Part shown: positions 48,163-56,253 of the stretch, one piece after another
How positions within the stretch are numbered: position 1 is the first letter of the stretch
How the letters are laid out: every line of letters begins with the position of its first letter
Source: Gp6-AA40 sp035571515
GTDB lineage: Bacteria; Acidobacteriota; Vicinamibacteria; Vicinamibacterales; UBA2999
NCBI GenBank assembly: GCA_035571515.1
Contig: DATNCQ010000214.1
Coordinates: 62,001 to 126,000 of the forward strand
Direction: 5' to 3'
Length of the DNA stretch: 64,000 nucleotides
Position numbers and translations under genes: made by a program
Notes under the pieces: model-generated
Told to the model about the DNA's origin: nothing
Seen by the model: only the letters and a program-made list of their open reading frames with translations
The model's database searches: none

Positions 48163-48608
48163 TGGCCGCGCTCTACTTCGCGTTCGGCGCGATCTTCGGG
48201 TTCATCCTGAGCCGCAGCGGCGCGGCGGACTACAACTTCATCCAGTCGATGTTCCTGTTCACCAGTTTTCAGCTGTACGGGATCATCGGCACGGCGGTCG
48301 TGGTCACGGCGCCCGGCATCTGGCTGATCAAGCGCTACGGGCGCACCGCGCTCGGCCGTCCCATCGCCATCGAGCTGAAGCCGCGGCACCGCGGCAACGT
48401 CGCCGGCGGCGTGCTGTTCGGCATCGGCTGGTCGATGTGCGGCATGTGCCCGGGTCCGATCTTCGTCAACATCGGCGAAGGCAAGATCTACGCGATTGCC
48501 GCGCTCGCCGGCGCGCTCGCCGGCGCGGGTCTCTTCGGCGCCGTCTACACGCGCGTCCAGGGCGTCTTCCGGTTGCCACGCCTCATCGTCGGAACGGGTG
48601 ACGGTTAG
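48162..48608 (+). CDS. YeeE/YedE-type sulfur transporter, second half (DUF6691-like)
   Basis: 148 residues, about four helices, with GGVLFGIGWSMCGMCPGPIFVNIGEGK, the second conserved cysteine motif of the YeeE/YedE fold. Together with the first half it should form a thiosulfate or related sulfur-anion importer. ATG 48162 overlaps the preceding stop, so expression is coupled. Confidence 0.85.
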   Translation: MAALYFAFGAIFGFILSRSGAADYNFIQSMFLFTSFQLYGIIGTAVVVTAPGIWLIKRYGRTALGRPIAIELKPRHRGNVAGGVLFGIGWSMCGMCPGPIFVNIGEGKIYAIAALAGALAGAGLFGAVYTRVQGVFRLPRLIVGTGDG

Positions 48609-48668
48609 TCGAAGGCGGACCTGTTCCCGTACGGTCGACGGTTCGTCAGTACACGTCAGGAGGTGCGC

Positions 48669-49325
48669 ATGTCTGGTGTGTCGATTTACGAATTGCGACT
48701 GACCGGCTTCGACTTCCCGACCGCGCTCCCCAACGACAAGGCCAACTTCCGCATCGTCGGCGAGGTCCGCTACATCACGTCCGACGGCGGGTTCGCCACC
48801 GATCACGTGGTCCTCCCCGGACTCGACACGTTCTGGGAATGCGCGCTCGACAAATCCGCCGAGCCGAATTACGTGAGAGCCGAAGGCGCCGCGTCGTTCG
48901 ACATGAACAAGGTGGACGCGTGGGACGGCCTGATGCTGATGTTCAAGGCGACCGCCGTCCACTCGGTCAAGCTGACCGTGTTCGACGTGAACCGGCAGGA
49001 TGCCTGGGACAAGATCAAGGATCAGCTGGGACCGGTGATCGAGGCCATCGTGTCGAAAGCGAGCGCGGCGGTCCCGGCGATTGGAGGACCACTCGGCGGG
49101 CTCGTCAAGAACAGCCTCGGCGACGCGTCGGCGGACGTGCAGGGATACCTGTTGAAGCGGCTCGCCGGCGGGGGCGACAAGGTGCTGTTCAAGGGATCGG
49201 CCCGGCTGCACACGCCCACCGCGCCGGCCCCGTTCGTGCAGCGCATCGCCGGCCAGGGCACGTCGGGCAGGTACTCGGTCGAGGTCACGGTCGAACAGGT
49301 CACGTCGCTCGCCGCGCCGGCGTGA
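48669..49325 (+). CDS. Hypothetical soluble protein, 218 residues
   Basis: It begins SGVSIYELRLTGFDFPTALPNDKANFRIVGEVRYIT and is rich in predicted beta strands, with DVNRQDAWDKIKDQLGPVIEAIVSK as a helical stretch. No signal peptide or known domain is recognised. AGGAGG lies 5 nt before ATG 48669, one of the best ribosome sites in the window, which fixes the start. It stands alone between the sulfur transporter and a convergent TauE/DUF1634 pair. Function unknown. Confidence 0.65.
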   Translation: MSGVSIYELRLTGFDFPTALPNDKANFRIVGEVRYITSDGGFATDHVVLPGLDTFWECALDKSAEPNYVRAEGAASFDMNKVDAWDGLMLMFKATAVHSVKLTVFDVNRQDAWDKIKDQLGPVIEAIVSKASAAVPAIGGPLGGLVKNSLGDASADVQGYLLKRLAGGGDKVLFKGSARLHTPTAPAPFVQRIAGQGTSGRYSVEVTVEQVTSLAAPA

Positions 49326-49337
49326 GGCAGCGCCGGA

Positions 49338-49619
49338 CTAGAGATACGCGGCCGCCACGCTGGCGCCGAGCGCGAGCAGCACGACCAGCGTGAGGACGAC
49401 GAACGTCCAGTCGCGTTCGCGCACGTACTCGACCACCGAGACGACGACGCGAGTTGCCGGCGTGGCCAGCAGGATGACGAGTCCCACCTCGAGCAGCGCG
49501 CGCGCGACCGCGTCGCGATAGCCGGCGAGCGCCAGTACGAGGCCCGCCGCCAACAGCGACGAGCTCGCGACGGTGCCGACCCGCAGCACCACGCCGATGG
49601 CGTGCTCGAGACGATTCAT
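49338..49619 (-). CDS. DUF1634 small membrane protein
   Basis: 93 residues with three hydrophobic helices (VASSSLLAAGLVLALAGY; LLEVGLVILLATPATRVVVSVVEY; FVVLTLVVLLALGASVAAAY). This is the DUF1634 plan, and such genes commonly follow TauE/SafE permeases, as here, with a 4-bp overlap. It probably assists the permease; its role is not established. Confidence 0.8.
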   Translation of the reverse strand: MNRLEHAIGVVLRVGTVASSSLLAAGLVLALAGYRDAVARALLEVGLVILLATPATRVVVSVVEYVRERDWTFVVLTLVVLLALGASVAAAYL

Positions 49620-50458
49620 CGCGTGCTCCGCAGGAACATCAGCACCGCGACGATGGTGAGGAGCGCGGCCATCAGCAGCTTCAACCATTTGACCGACGTG
49701 TTCTCGGCCAGGCGCGAGCCGCTCCACGAGCCGAGCTGCACGCCGAGCACCGCCGGCGCCGCCAGCAGCGGGCGCAGGTCGCCGTGACCGTAGTAGATGA
49801 CCGCGCCGCCGGTCGCCGTCACGCCGATCATCAGGGCGCTGGTGGCCGCCGCCGCGCGCAGCGGCATCCCGCACCACGCATTGAGGACGGGCACCTTGAT
49901 GATGCCGCCGCCGATCCCGAGCAGCGACGACACGTTGCCCGCGACGAACGACGCGACGAGGGCGAGCGGCAGCCGCCTGACGCGATAGGTGACGACGCCG
50001 CCGCTTTCCTCCTCGTAGAAGCGGCCGCCCAGCCGTCCGGGATCGGCCGTGGGATCGGCGATCACGTTGCGCCTGTTGATGCGGCCGATCATCGCGAACG
50101 CGACGAGCATCGAGACGACGCCGAAGAGCCGCTGCAGCGTCGTCTCCGCGACGTATTGCGCGGTGATGCCGCCGAGCAGGCTCCCGGCGGTGGTCGCGAC
50201 CTCGAGCACCATCCCGAGGCGGAGGTTGATCAGCTGATTGCCGGCGCGGCGCGCGCTGACCGCCGACGAGGTTGCGATGACCGTGGAGAGGCTGATCGCC
50301 GCAGCCGACTTGAGCGGGAAGCCGAGCGCGAGCGTCAGAAACGGAACGAGGAAGATGCCGCCGCCGAGCCCGAGGGCCACGCCGAGCCCCCCTGCGGCTG
50401 CGCCGGCGCCAAAGATGATGAGCGCGAGAACTGGGTTCAGGGGGTTCAAAAGGCTCAA
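49616..50458 (-). CDS. TauE/SafE family sulfite/sulfonate exporter
   Basis: 280 residues, eight to nine helices, with GAAAGGLGVALGLGGGIFLVPFL in the first half and SLLGIGGGIIKVPVLN in the second, the duplicated TauE/SafE motif. It exports sulfite, sulfoacetate or related anions in studied members. Neighbouring sulfur genes fit this. The start is unclear: TTG 50458 begins LSLLNPLNP, which is encoded by a repeat arm (50433-50449) and resembles the NLLNPLNP insertion in the M13 peptidase. No ATG lies nearby. Confidence 0.85.
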   Translation of the reverse strand: MSLLNPLNPVLALIIFGAGAAAGGLGVALGLGGGIFLVPFLTLALGFPLKSAAAISLSTVIATSSAVSARRAGNQLINLRLGMVLEVATTAGSLLGGITAQYVAETTLQRLFGVVSMLVAFAMIGRINRRNVIADPTADPGRLGGRFYEEESGGVVTYRVRRLPLALVASFVAGNVSSLLGIGGGIIKVPVLNAWCGMPLRAAAATSALMIGVTATGGAVIYYGHGDLRPLLAAPAVLGVQLGSWSGSRLAENTSVKWLKLLMAALLTIVAVLMFLRSTR

Positions 50459-50489
50459 ATGGTTCGCACCTATTGAACCCTATGAACCC
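50433..50489. repeat. Inverted repeat across the TauE/SafE start
   Basis: Left arm GGGTTCAGGGGGTTCAA (50433-50449) and right arm TTGAACCCTATGAACCC (50473-50489) pair with two mismatches. The words are those of the 9-bp array in the M13 gene. The rest of the 264-bp divergent spacer up to 50722 shows only the TACCAT hexamer described separately. Confidence 0.65.
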
Positions 50490-50710
50490 AAAAAAGTGCG
50501 CGCAATCACGCGACCGTGTGGATGTGACTGCGCGCACTCAGCACCCGCTGACGGGGACAAGCGTCGCGGGCAACTGTGAAGGAGCGAGACGAGACTCAGG
50601 AAAGGTACCCCGGCGTCCGCCCCTCTCGCCATCCGGTCGGGACAGTATTCGGCGCCGGCGCGCCGCCCTATGGCAGAGCGGCCGCCGAACGGGCATCATC
50701 GGCCATGCGT

Positions 50711-50716
50711 TACCAT
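50711..50716 (+). promoter_or_regulatory. TACCAT -10 hexamer, leaderless geometry
   Basis: TACCAT lies 6 nt before ATG 50723, the preferred start of the sensor kinase. No ribosome site is seen. Confidence 0.4.
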
Positions 50717-50722
50717 CGGCAG

Positions 50723-52126
50723 ATGCCCGCTTCCGCGGCATCCGACGCCGGCGCACGCGGCGCCGGCAGCGTGCGCGCGGCGCTGCTGGCCGGCTTTGCC
50801 GTGGTCTTCGGCCTCTGGCTGTTGTGGGGCTATCAGCTGGTCCGCAGTCTCGTCCAGATCGAGCGCCAGGTGACCACCGTGCACGACTCCTACGTGCGCG
50901 GCGAGCAGACGCTGTCCAAAGTGCGCACCAACGTGCTGCTCGGATCCATCTACCTCCGCGACGCGCTGATTGACGGCGCCGCCGCGCGCCGCGACGCGTA
51001 CGCCGCGGAACTGACGCGGCTGCGCACCGAGGTGGACGAGCTGCTCGCCAGCTACGTGCCCGAAGTGTCGTCGCCGGACGATCGCGATCACTGGGCACGC
51101 CTGCAGGCCGGCCTCGCCGACTACTGGGCCTCGCGCGACCTCGCGTTCACCGCGCCCGACGAGGCCGCGGCGCTGCTGCGCAACCGCGTCGTGCCGAAGC
51201 GCGACACGGTGCTGCAGATCCTCGACCAGCTGTCGGCGCTGCAGAACGTCGCCAACGATCGGCGCCAGGTGGAGATCAGCCTCCTCTATCGGCAGGTGCG
51301 CACGCGGCTGCTGACGATGGGCGCCGTCACGCTCGTCGTCGCGCTGCTGGTGGCGGTGATGGCGTCGCGCCACGTCAGCGGACTGCAGCGGGAGATCGAC
51401 CGGCAGCGGCGCATCGAGCGCGACAACCGCGAGGATCTCGAGCGGCTGTCGGCGCGCCTGGTCGACGTGCAGGAACAGGAGCGGCGCTCGCTCGCGCGCG
51501 AGCTGCACGACGAGGTGGGCCAGGCGCTCACCGCGGTGAAAATGGACATCGGCATCGCGCTGCGCACCGAGGTCGAGTCGCGCGTGCGCACGGCGCTCGA
51601 GGAAGCGCGCGATCTGAGCGAGAACGCGCTGCGCAGCGTGCGCGACATGTCGCAGCTGCTGCACCCGTCGGCGCTCGACGATTTCGGCCTGCCCGCGACG
51701 CTGACCACCTACCTGCGCACGTTCGCGCACCGTACTGGCATCCGGGCACAGCTGGCCGAGACGCTGGAAACGCGGCTCGCGCCCGAAATCGAGGTCGCGG
51801 TCTACCGCATCGTGCAGGAGGCGCTGAGCAACGTGGCGCGGCACAGCGGCGCCACGGCCTGCACGGTGTCGCTCAACTCGGGGCGCGGGGTGCTGCGGCT
51901 CGTCATCGAGGACAACGGCCGCGGCATCGGTCCGATCGCCACGCGGCTGACATCGGGCCGCGGTCTCGGCCTCATCGGCATGCGCGAGCGCGCGCAGGCG
52001 CTCGGCGGCACCTTCACCATCCGCGAGCGGGATGGCGGCGGCACGATCGTCGCCGTCACGCTGCCGCTCGACATCGCCGCGACCGAGTCGCCCGCCGGGG
52101 ACGACACCATGCGGCGCGCGGGGTAA
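50723..52126 (+). CDS. NarL-type sensor histidine kinase (HisKA_3)
   Basis: About 467 residues. Two transmembrane segments (AALLAGFAVVFGLWLLWGY and LLTMGAVTLVVALLVAVMAS) flank a helical periplasmic domain of about 140 residues. The HisKA_3 phosphorylation box is EQERRSLARELHDEVGQALTAVKMDI; the ATPase has VQEALSNVARHSGA and GRGLGLIGMRERAQALGG. It starts two bases before the LuxR-type regulator gene, forming a clear pair. ATG 50705 is an alternative start. The signal is unknown; the domain resembles four-helix-bundle chemoreceptor-type sensors. Confidence 0.9.
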   Translation: MPASAASDAGARGAGSVRAALLAGFAVVFGLWLLWGYQLVRSLVQIERQVTTVHDSYVRGEQTLSKVRTNVLLGSIYLRDALIDGAAARRDAYAAELTRLRTEVDELLASYVPEVSSPDDRDHWARLQAGLADYWASRDLAFTAPDEAAALLRNRVVPKRDTVLQILDQLSALQNVANDRRQVEISLLYRQVRTRLLTMGAVTLVVALLVAVMASRHVSGLQREIDRQRRIERDNREDLERLSARLVDVQEQERRSLARELHDEVGQALTAVKMDIGIALRTEVESRVRTALEEARDLSENALRSVRDMSQLLHPSALDDFGLPATLTTYLRTFAHRTGIRAQLAETLETRLAPEIEVAVYRIVQEALSNVARHSGATACTVSLNSGRGVLRLVIEDNGRGIGPIATRLTSGRGLGLIGMRERAQALGGTFTIRERDGGGTIVAVTLPLDIAATESPAGDDTMRRAG

Positions 52127-52128
52127 CG

Positions 52129-52779
52129 ATGGCGCTTCGCATCCTGCTTGCCGATGACCACACCGTGGTGCGCCAGGGGCTGCGCAAGGTGCTCGAGGAG
52201 CGGCCCGAATGGAAGGTCATCGCCGAAGCCGGCGACGGCCGCGAGGCGGTGCGCCAGGCGGAGCAGCTCAAGCCCGACATCGCCATCCTCGACGTCGCGA
52301 TGCCGCTGCTCAACGGCGTCGAGGCGACGCGCCAGATCGTCAAGCATGTGCCGGGCGTGCGCGTGCTGGTGCTGAGCATGCACGCGGACGAAGCCTACGT
52401 GACGCAGATCCTCCAGGCAGGCGCCGCCGGCTACCTGCTGAAGGACTCGGCGGACGTCGACCTGCTGCAGGCGGTGACGGCGATTTCGGAGGGCAAGTCG
52501 TTCTTCAGCCCCGCCATCGCGCGGCTGATGCTCGACGACTACGTCAAGCAGCGCTCGGGTGAGCCGGGCGTGGTCGATCGCTACGAGTCGCTGTCGGACC
52601 GCGAGCGCGAGGTGTTCCAGCTGATTGCCGAGGGGAAGACGAACAAGGACATCGCGGCGATCCTCTTCATCAGCCCCAGCACCGTCGAAACGCACCGGGC
52701 GCGCATCATGGAGAAGCTCGACGTGCACAGCGCCGCCGAGATCGTGCTCTACGCGGTCCGGCGCGGCGTCATCAGATAA
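52129..52779 (+). CDS. LuxR/NarL-family response regulator
   Basis: 216 residues. Receiver domain (ILLADDHTVVRQGLRKVLEE; phospho-acceptor in DIAILDVAMPLLNG; GAAGYLLKDSADVD) and HTH (LSDREREVFQLIAEGKTNKDIAAILFISPSTVETHRARIMEKLDVHS). Partner of the kinase immediately upstream. No target site is recognised in the window. Confidence 0.94.
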   Translation: MALRILLADDHTVVRQGLRKVLEERPEWKVIAEAGDGREAVRQAEQLKPDIAILDVAMPLLNGVEATRQIVKHVPGVRVLVLSMHADEAYVTQILQAGAAGYLLKDSADVDLLQAVTAISEGKSFFSPAIARLMLDDYVKQRSGEPGVVDRYESLSDREREVFQLIAEGKTNKDIAAILFISPSTVETHRARIMEKLDVHSAAEIVLYAVRRGVIR

Positions 52780-52787
52780 AAGGCCGT

Positions 52788-53057
52788 CTACCGGGCCGTT
52801 TCCCGGTTCTTGTGGATGATCGCGACGATGAGCAGCAGGAAGGCCACCAGCCGCAAACCGTAGATGTACGGGCTCGCGTCGCCAACCGGGTTGATGACCG
52901 ACAGCAGCGCCCACGAGAGGCCGAGCAGCGCGAACGCGACCGCGAACAGCGCGAACAGCGAGTCGCGGCTCTCACGCCAGTAGCGCAGGAAGATCGTCGC
53001 GCTGACCCAGGCGGCAGTCGCGGAAACCGCTTGCAGGAAGGCGACGAGACGAATCAC
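52788..53057 (-). CDS. Small three-helix membrane protein (DUF5985-like)
   Basis: 89 residues from GTG 53057: LVAFLQAVSATAAWVSATIFLRYW, LFALFAVAFALLGLSWALLSVI, IYGLRLVAFLLLIVAIIHKNRE. Resembles DUF5985. Its start overlaps the stop of the next (upstream) gene by 4 bp. The two tiny membrane proteins have matching helix layouts and probably form a complex. Function unknown. Confidence 0.65.
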   Translation of the reverse strand: MIRLVAFLQAVSATAAWVSATIFLRYWRESRDSLFALFAVAFALLGLSWALLSVINPVGDASPYIYGLRLVAFLLLIVAIIHKNRETAR

Positions 53058-53320
53058 TGGCTCGTCTCCCAGATCAAGCCGTAGACGAGCGCCAGCATCC
53101 CGATCGCCGCGGTCAGCGCCCGCAGGAACGAGAGGTCCGTCGACGTATAGACGACGAGATCGAAGAAGACGAGCACGTTGTTGACCGCGAGGCCGAGGAA
53201 GCCGATGAAGCTCCAGAACAGCAGCGGGGTCCGGCGCCGCAGGAAGTACTGCAGCAGCATCCACGCCGCCACCAGGCTGGTGAGGGCGCACAGCAGGTAG
53301 ATCGCTTCAGCGGTTCCCAT
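53054..53320 (-). CDS. Small three-helix membrane protein (DUF5985-like), paralogue
   Basis: 88 residues from ATG 53320: AIYLLCALTSLVAAWMLLQYFLRRRTPLLFWSFIGFLGLAVNNVLVFFDLVV, then LTAAIGMLALVYGLIWE. The plan matches the adjacent gene, suggesting an old duplication. It overlaps the helix-turn-helix-like gene by 14 bp and the other membrane gene by 4 bp. Confidence 0.65.
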   Translation of the reverse strand: MGTAEAIYLLCALTSLVAAWMLLQYFLRRRTPLLFWSFIGFLGLAVNNVLVFFDLVVYTSTDLSFLRALTAAIGMLALVYGLIWETSQ

Positions 53321-53699
53321 TCCGGCGAATTCTGAACGCGTCCGCGAAATCACGCACGCCGCGCGGGGCGGCCGCGCACGCGCGCACGACGGCTGCGTGG
53401 TTGCTGCGGTAGGCCGCGACCAGGCGCGCGGCGGTGCGTGCCAGCTCCCCGGTGCCGGGCCTGAACCGGTAGCGCACTTCGTCGGTGAAACGGATGTCGA
53501 GGAGGTTGAGGGCGGCGAGGCGGTCGAGCAACGCCCGCGCGGAGGCCACCGGGATGCCGAGCTCGCCGTAGACCAGCCTGGCGTCCCACCACCGATCCGG
53601 CGCGTCGATGATGGCGGTGAGCACTTCGATCTCGTCGATCGAACGAAAGTGATCGCCGATGAAGGTCGCGACGTCCGGCGGCAACGGGTCGGAAGACAT
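53307..53699 (-). CDS. Hypothetical winged-helix-like protein, 130 residues
   Basis: It starts MSSDPLPPDVATFIGDHFRSIDEIEVLTAIID and continues WWDARLVYGELGIPVASARALLDRLAALNLLDIR, followed by a strand-like RYRFRPGTGELA; this is the order of a winged helix. It may regulate the two small membrane genes with which it overlaps. ATG 53699 is preferred over GTG/ATG starts further upstream that lack conserved character. The family is not named. Confidence 0.6.
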   Translation of the reverse strand: MSSDPLPPDVATFIGDHFRSIDEIEVLTAIIDAPDRWWDARLVYGELGIPVASARALLDRLAALNLLDIRFTDEVRYRFRPGTGELARTAARLVAAYRSNHAAVVRACAAAPRGVRDFADAFRIRRNGNR

Positions 53700-53860
53700 C
53701 CGAGGGCAAACCGGCGCGGCACCACGCGGCCGGTCCTCCAGTCTCCCATGCCGGGATGGACGCGGCGACATCCCGTGATGCCTGTATTTTCCGCTCCCGA
53801 CAAGCTCAACCGACGTTTGGTGTGTAGGCTGTATTCCGGCTCCCGCTCCCAGCGCATATC

Positions 53861-55189
53861 GTGAGCGTGGTCTTGCTGCCAGACACTACGACCGTTCTCG
53901 ACGCGACGGAAAGCACCGCGCCCCGTCCGCGCGTGTCTCGCGAAACGAGGCGCCTGCTGATGACGGCGCTGCTCGCCGTGCTGACGCTGTGGACGCTCGC
54001 TCGGCTCAGGTTTTCCGACCGGCCGCCGATCGTGAACCCGGTGCCGCCGATTCTCCGTCAGCTGACGGAGCCGCCGTCGTTTGCCGATCTGGCGTCGCGC
54101 GTCGAGGAAATCCGCGGCGGCCTCTCCGATTCGCTGGTGGCCATCATGGTTGCGCGCGACGGCACGGATCAGTCGGGCGCTTCGCCGCTGGTGCCCGGCC
54201 TCCGGATTCGCGACGACCTCGCGGTGACACTGGTCTCCAAGGCGGTCCGTACCGCAGCCGCCGCCACGCCCGGCATCGTCGCCGAGGATCGCGCCTCCGG
54301 GCTGACGCTCGTCGCAACCCAGATGACGACGCGGCCGACGCTGCCCATCTTCTGGATACCGCGCGAGCTGGAGCGGCCGAGATACGTCTTCGTCTCCGCG
54401 GCCTCGCCCGGCGGCATCACGCTGCGACCCGCCTACATCGGATCGCTGACTCCGTTGCGCGTTCCCCAGTGGACCGATCCCGTCTGGGCGCTGCCCGCCG
54501 ACGCTGGCCTGTCCGTCGGTTCCGTGCTGTTCACCGAGCAGAACGAGCTCGTCGGCGTCGTCGCATCGCACGAGCGCGGACTCGCCGTCATCCCGTCGCG
54601 GACGCTGCTGGCGGCCGCCGAGCGGCTGCTCGAAGCGCCGCAGAAAACGGCGGTCGATCCCGGCATCGAGGTGGACGCACTGACGCCGCGGCTCTCGAAG
54701 GCCGCACGCGTCGACGCGGGCGTCGTCGTGACATGGATCGATCCCGAAAGCAGCGCCGCCGCGGTTCTCCGCGCGGGCGACGTGATCCAGTCCGTTGACG
54801 GCGTGACCATCGCGGCGCCCGAGGAGTGGCGCGTGCGCGCGGCGCGCGTGGCCGCGGGCGACGCGCTCGATCTGGTCGTGACGCGCGGCGGCACGCAGCA
54901 GATGGTGCGGCTGGCGATGCCGGCTCTTCCGGAGACGAACACCGCCGCGCTCGGCCTGACGATGCGGACGGCCCCGCGCCTCGGCACGGCGGTGACGCTT
55001 GTCGAACACGGGTCGGCGGCCGATGCCGCCGGCATCGCCGCCGGCGATCTCGTCACCGCGATTGGCGCCATCGACGCGCCGACGCCCGCCCAGGTGCGAT
55101 CGGCATTCGCGGCGCTCGCGCGCGGAGACCTGCTGCTCGTCGCGCTGCGGCGCGGAGAGACGCACCGCGTGGTGGCCATCGAGCGATGA
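53861..55189 (+). CDS. HtrA-like protein with degenerate protease domain and two PDZ domains
   Basis: 442 residues. One transmembrane helix (LLMTALLAVLTLWTLARL, residues about 30-47) places the rest in the periplasm. Residues 70-260 follow the trypsin-like layout of DegP/HtrA, but the nucleophile motif GNSGGP is missing (LSVGSVLFTEQNELVGVVAS stands there) and no catalytic His motif is evident. Two PDZ domains follow (DAGVVVTWIDPESSAAAVLRAGDVIQSVDG; AVTLVEHGSAADAAGIAAGDLVTAIG). Probably a non-proteolytic periplasmic sensor or scaffold. First gene of the operon that ends in trehalose synthesis; overlaps the next gene by 4 bp. Confidence 0.78.
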   Translation: MSVVLLPDTTTVLDATESTAPRPRVSRETRRLLMTALLAVLTLWTLARLRFSDRPPIVNPVPPILRQLTEPPSFADLASRVEEIRGGLSDSLVAIMVARDGTDQSGASPLVPGLRIRDDLAVTLVSKAVRTAAAATPGIVAEDRASGLTLVATQMTTRPTLPIFWIPRELERPRYVFVSAASPGGITLRPAYIGSLTPLRVPQWTDPVWALPADAGLSVGSVLFTEQNELVGVVASHERGLAVIPSRTLLAAAERLLEAPQKTAVDPGIEVDALTPRLSKAARVDAGVVVTWIDPESSAAAVLRAGDVIQSVDGVTIAAPEEWRVRAARVAAGDALDLVVTRGGTQQMVRLAMPALPETNTAALGLTMRTAPRLGTAVTLVEHGSAADAAGIAAGDLVTAIGAIDAPTPAQVRSAFAALARGDLLLVALRRGETHRVVAIER

Positions 55190-56253
55190 GGATCGCGCGA
55201 GCGGCGATCGGGGCGGCCGTCGCGCCCAGGCTCGAAAACGTCTCCGTGCTGCTGCTCCTGTGCGGAGTCGCGCTCGGACCGCACGGGCTCGCCATCCTGA
55301 CGCCGTCCGCCCTCTCGCTCCTCGACCCGGCGGCGCCGGTCGGCCTTGCCGTGTTCGGGATCGTCGCCGCAATGCGCGTCCGCGGCCCCCGCCGCTCGAC
55401 ACCGGTCGCCGCCGCGCTCCAGGCCGCCGTGACCGGGCTCGTCGTTGCCGGCGCGTTCTTCGTCGCACGACCGGCAGTGCCCTTCCCCGACCACCTTCCC
55501 CCATGGGAGCTCGCCGTCGTCGCGCTCGGCATCGCCGCCGCCACCTCGTCGGCGCTGGCGTGGGATGGCGGCGAGACATCGGACGTGGCGCGGCCGTTCA
55601 CCGCAGACGATGCCCTCCTGCCGATCGTGGCGGGCGGTCTCCTGCTGGCGCTGCAACGCGAAGCGTCCGTCGATGCGGCTCTCGAACTCGCCGCGCAGGT
55701 CGTGGGCGTCGCGGCGCTCGTCGCCGCGTGCGGCTGGCTGATGGTCGTGCGCGCCTCCACCACCGAGGAACGGCTGGTCGGCACGTTTGCCTGCGTGCTG
55801 CTGCTCGGCGGCGCCGCCGACTACCTGTCGATGTCCGCGCTGCTCTGCGGCGTCGTGGCCGGCGCGGGCTGGCGTCTGGCCGGCGCGGCAACACGCGAAC
55901 ACCTTCGCCGTGACGTCACCTACGCCGCCGACTCGCTGCTCGCGCTGGTGCTCGTGCTGGCCGGAGCCCATGCCGACTACTCCCCCGTCGCGCTGACGCT
56001 GGCGATTGCGTACACGGTGCTGCGCGCCGCCGGCAAGCTGGCGGGCGCCTGGATCGCGCGCCGGCTCTTTCCCGCATCGACGCCGCCGACGGCACGCCTG
56101 CTGCTCGCCCCGGGCGCATTCGGCGTCGCGTTCGCCCTCAACGTGGTCCGTGCGCTCGGTGACGAATTCGCCGTCGTGCTGACCGTGGTGGTCGTCGGCA
56201 CGATTGCGTCATCGGCCGTGGCCGCCGTGGCCGACGGCGGGGAGGAGCCATGA
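55186..56253 (+). CDS. Polytopic membrane protein, antiporter-like, 355 residues
   Basis: About nine to ten hydrophobic helices (NVSVLLLLCGVALGPHGLAIL; VGLAVFGIVAAMRV; LLPIVAGGLLLALQREAS). The GVALGPHGLAIL segment resembles the start of CPA2/Kef-type antiporters, and GAFGVAFALNVVRALGDEFAVVLTVVVVGTIASSAVA resembles their last helices, but the central conserved acidic pair is not seen. Overlaps both neighbours by 4 bp. Possibly a partner subunit for the antiporter-OtsA fusion; inference. Confidence 0.68.
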   Translation: MRIARAAIGAAVAPRLENVSVLLLLCGVALGPHGLAILTPSALSLLDPAAPVGLAVFGIVAAMRVRGPRRSTPVAAALQAAVTGLVVAGAFFVARPAVPFPDHLPPWELAVVALGIAAATSSALAWDGGETSDVARPFTADDALLPIVAGGLLLALQREASVDAALELAAQVVGVAALVAACGWLMVVRASTTEERLVGTFACVLLLGGAADYLSMSALLCGVVAGAGWRLAGAATREHLRRDVTYAADSLLALVLVLAGAHADYSPVALTLAIAYTVLRAAGKLAGAWIARRLFPASTPPTARLLLAPGAFGVAFALNVVRALGDEFAVVLTVVVVGTIASSAVAAVADGGEEP

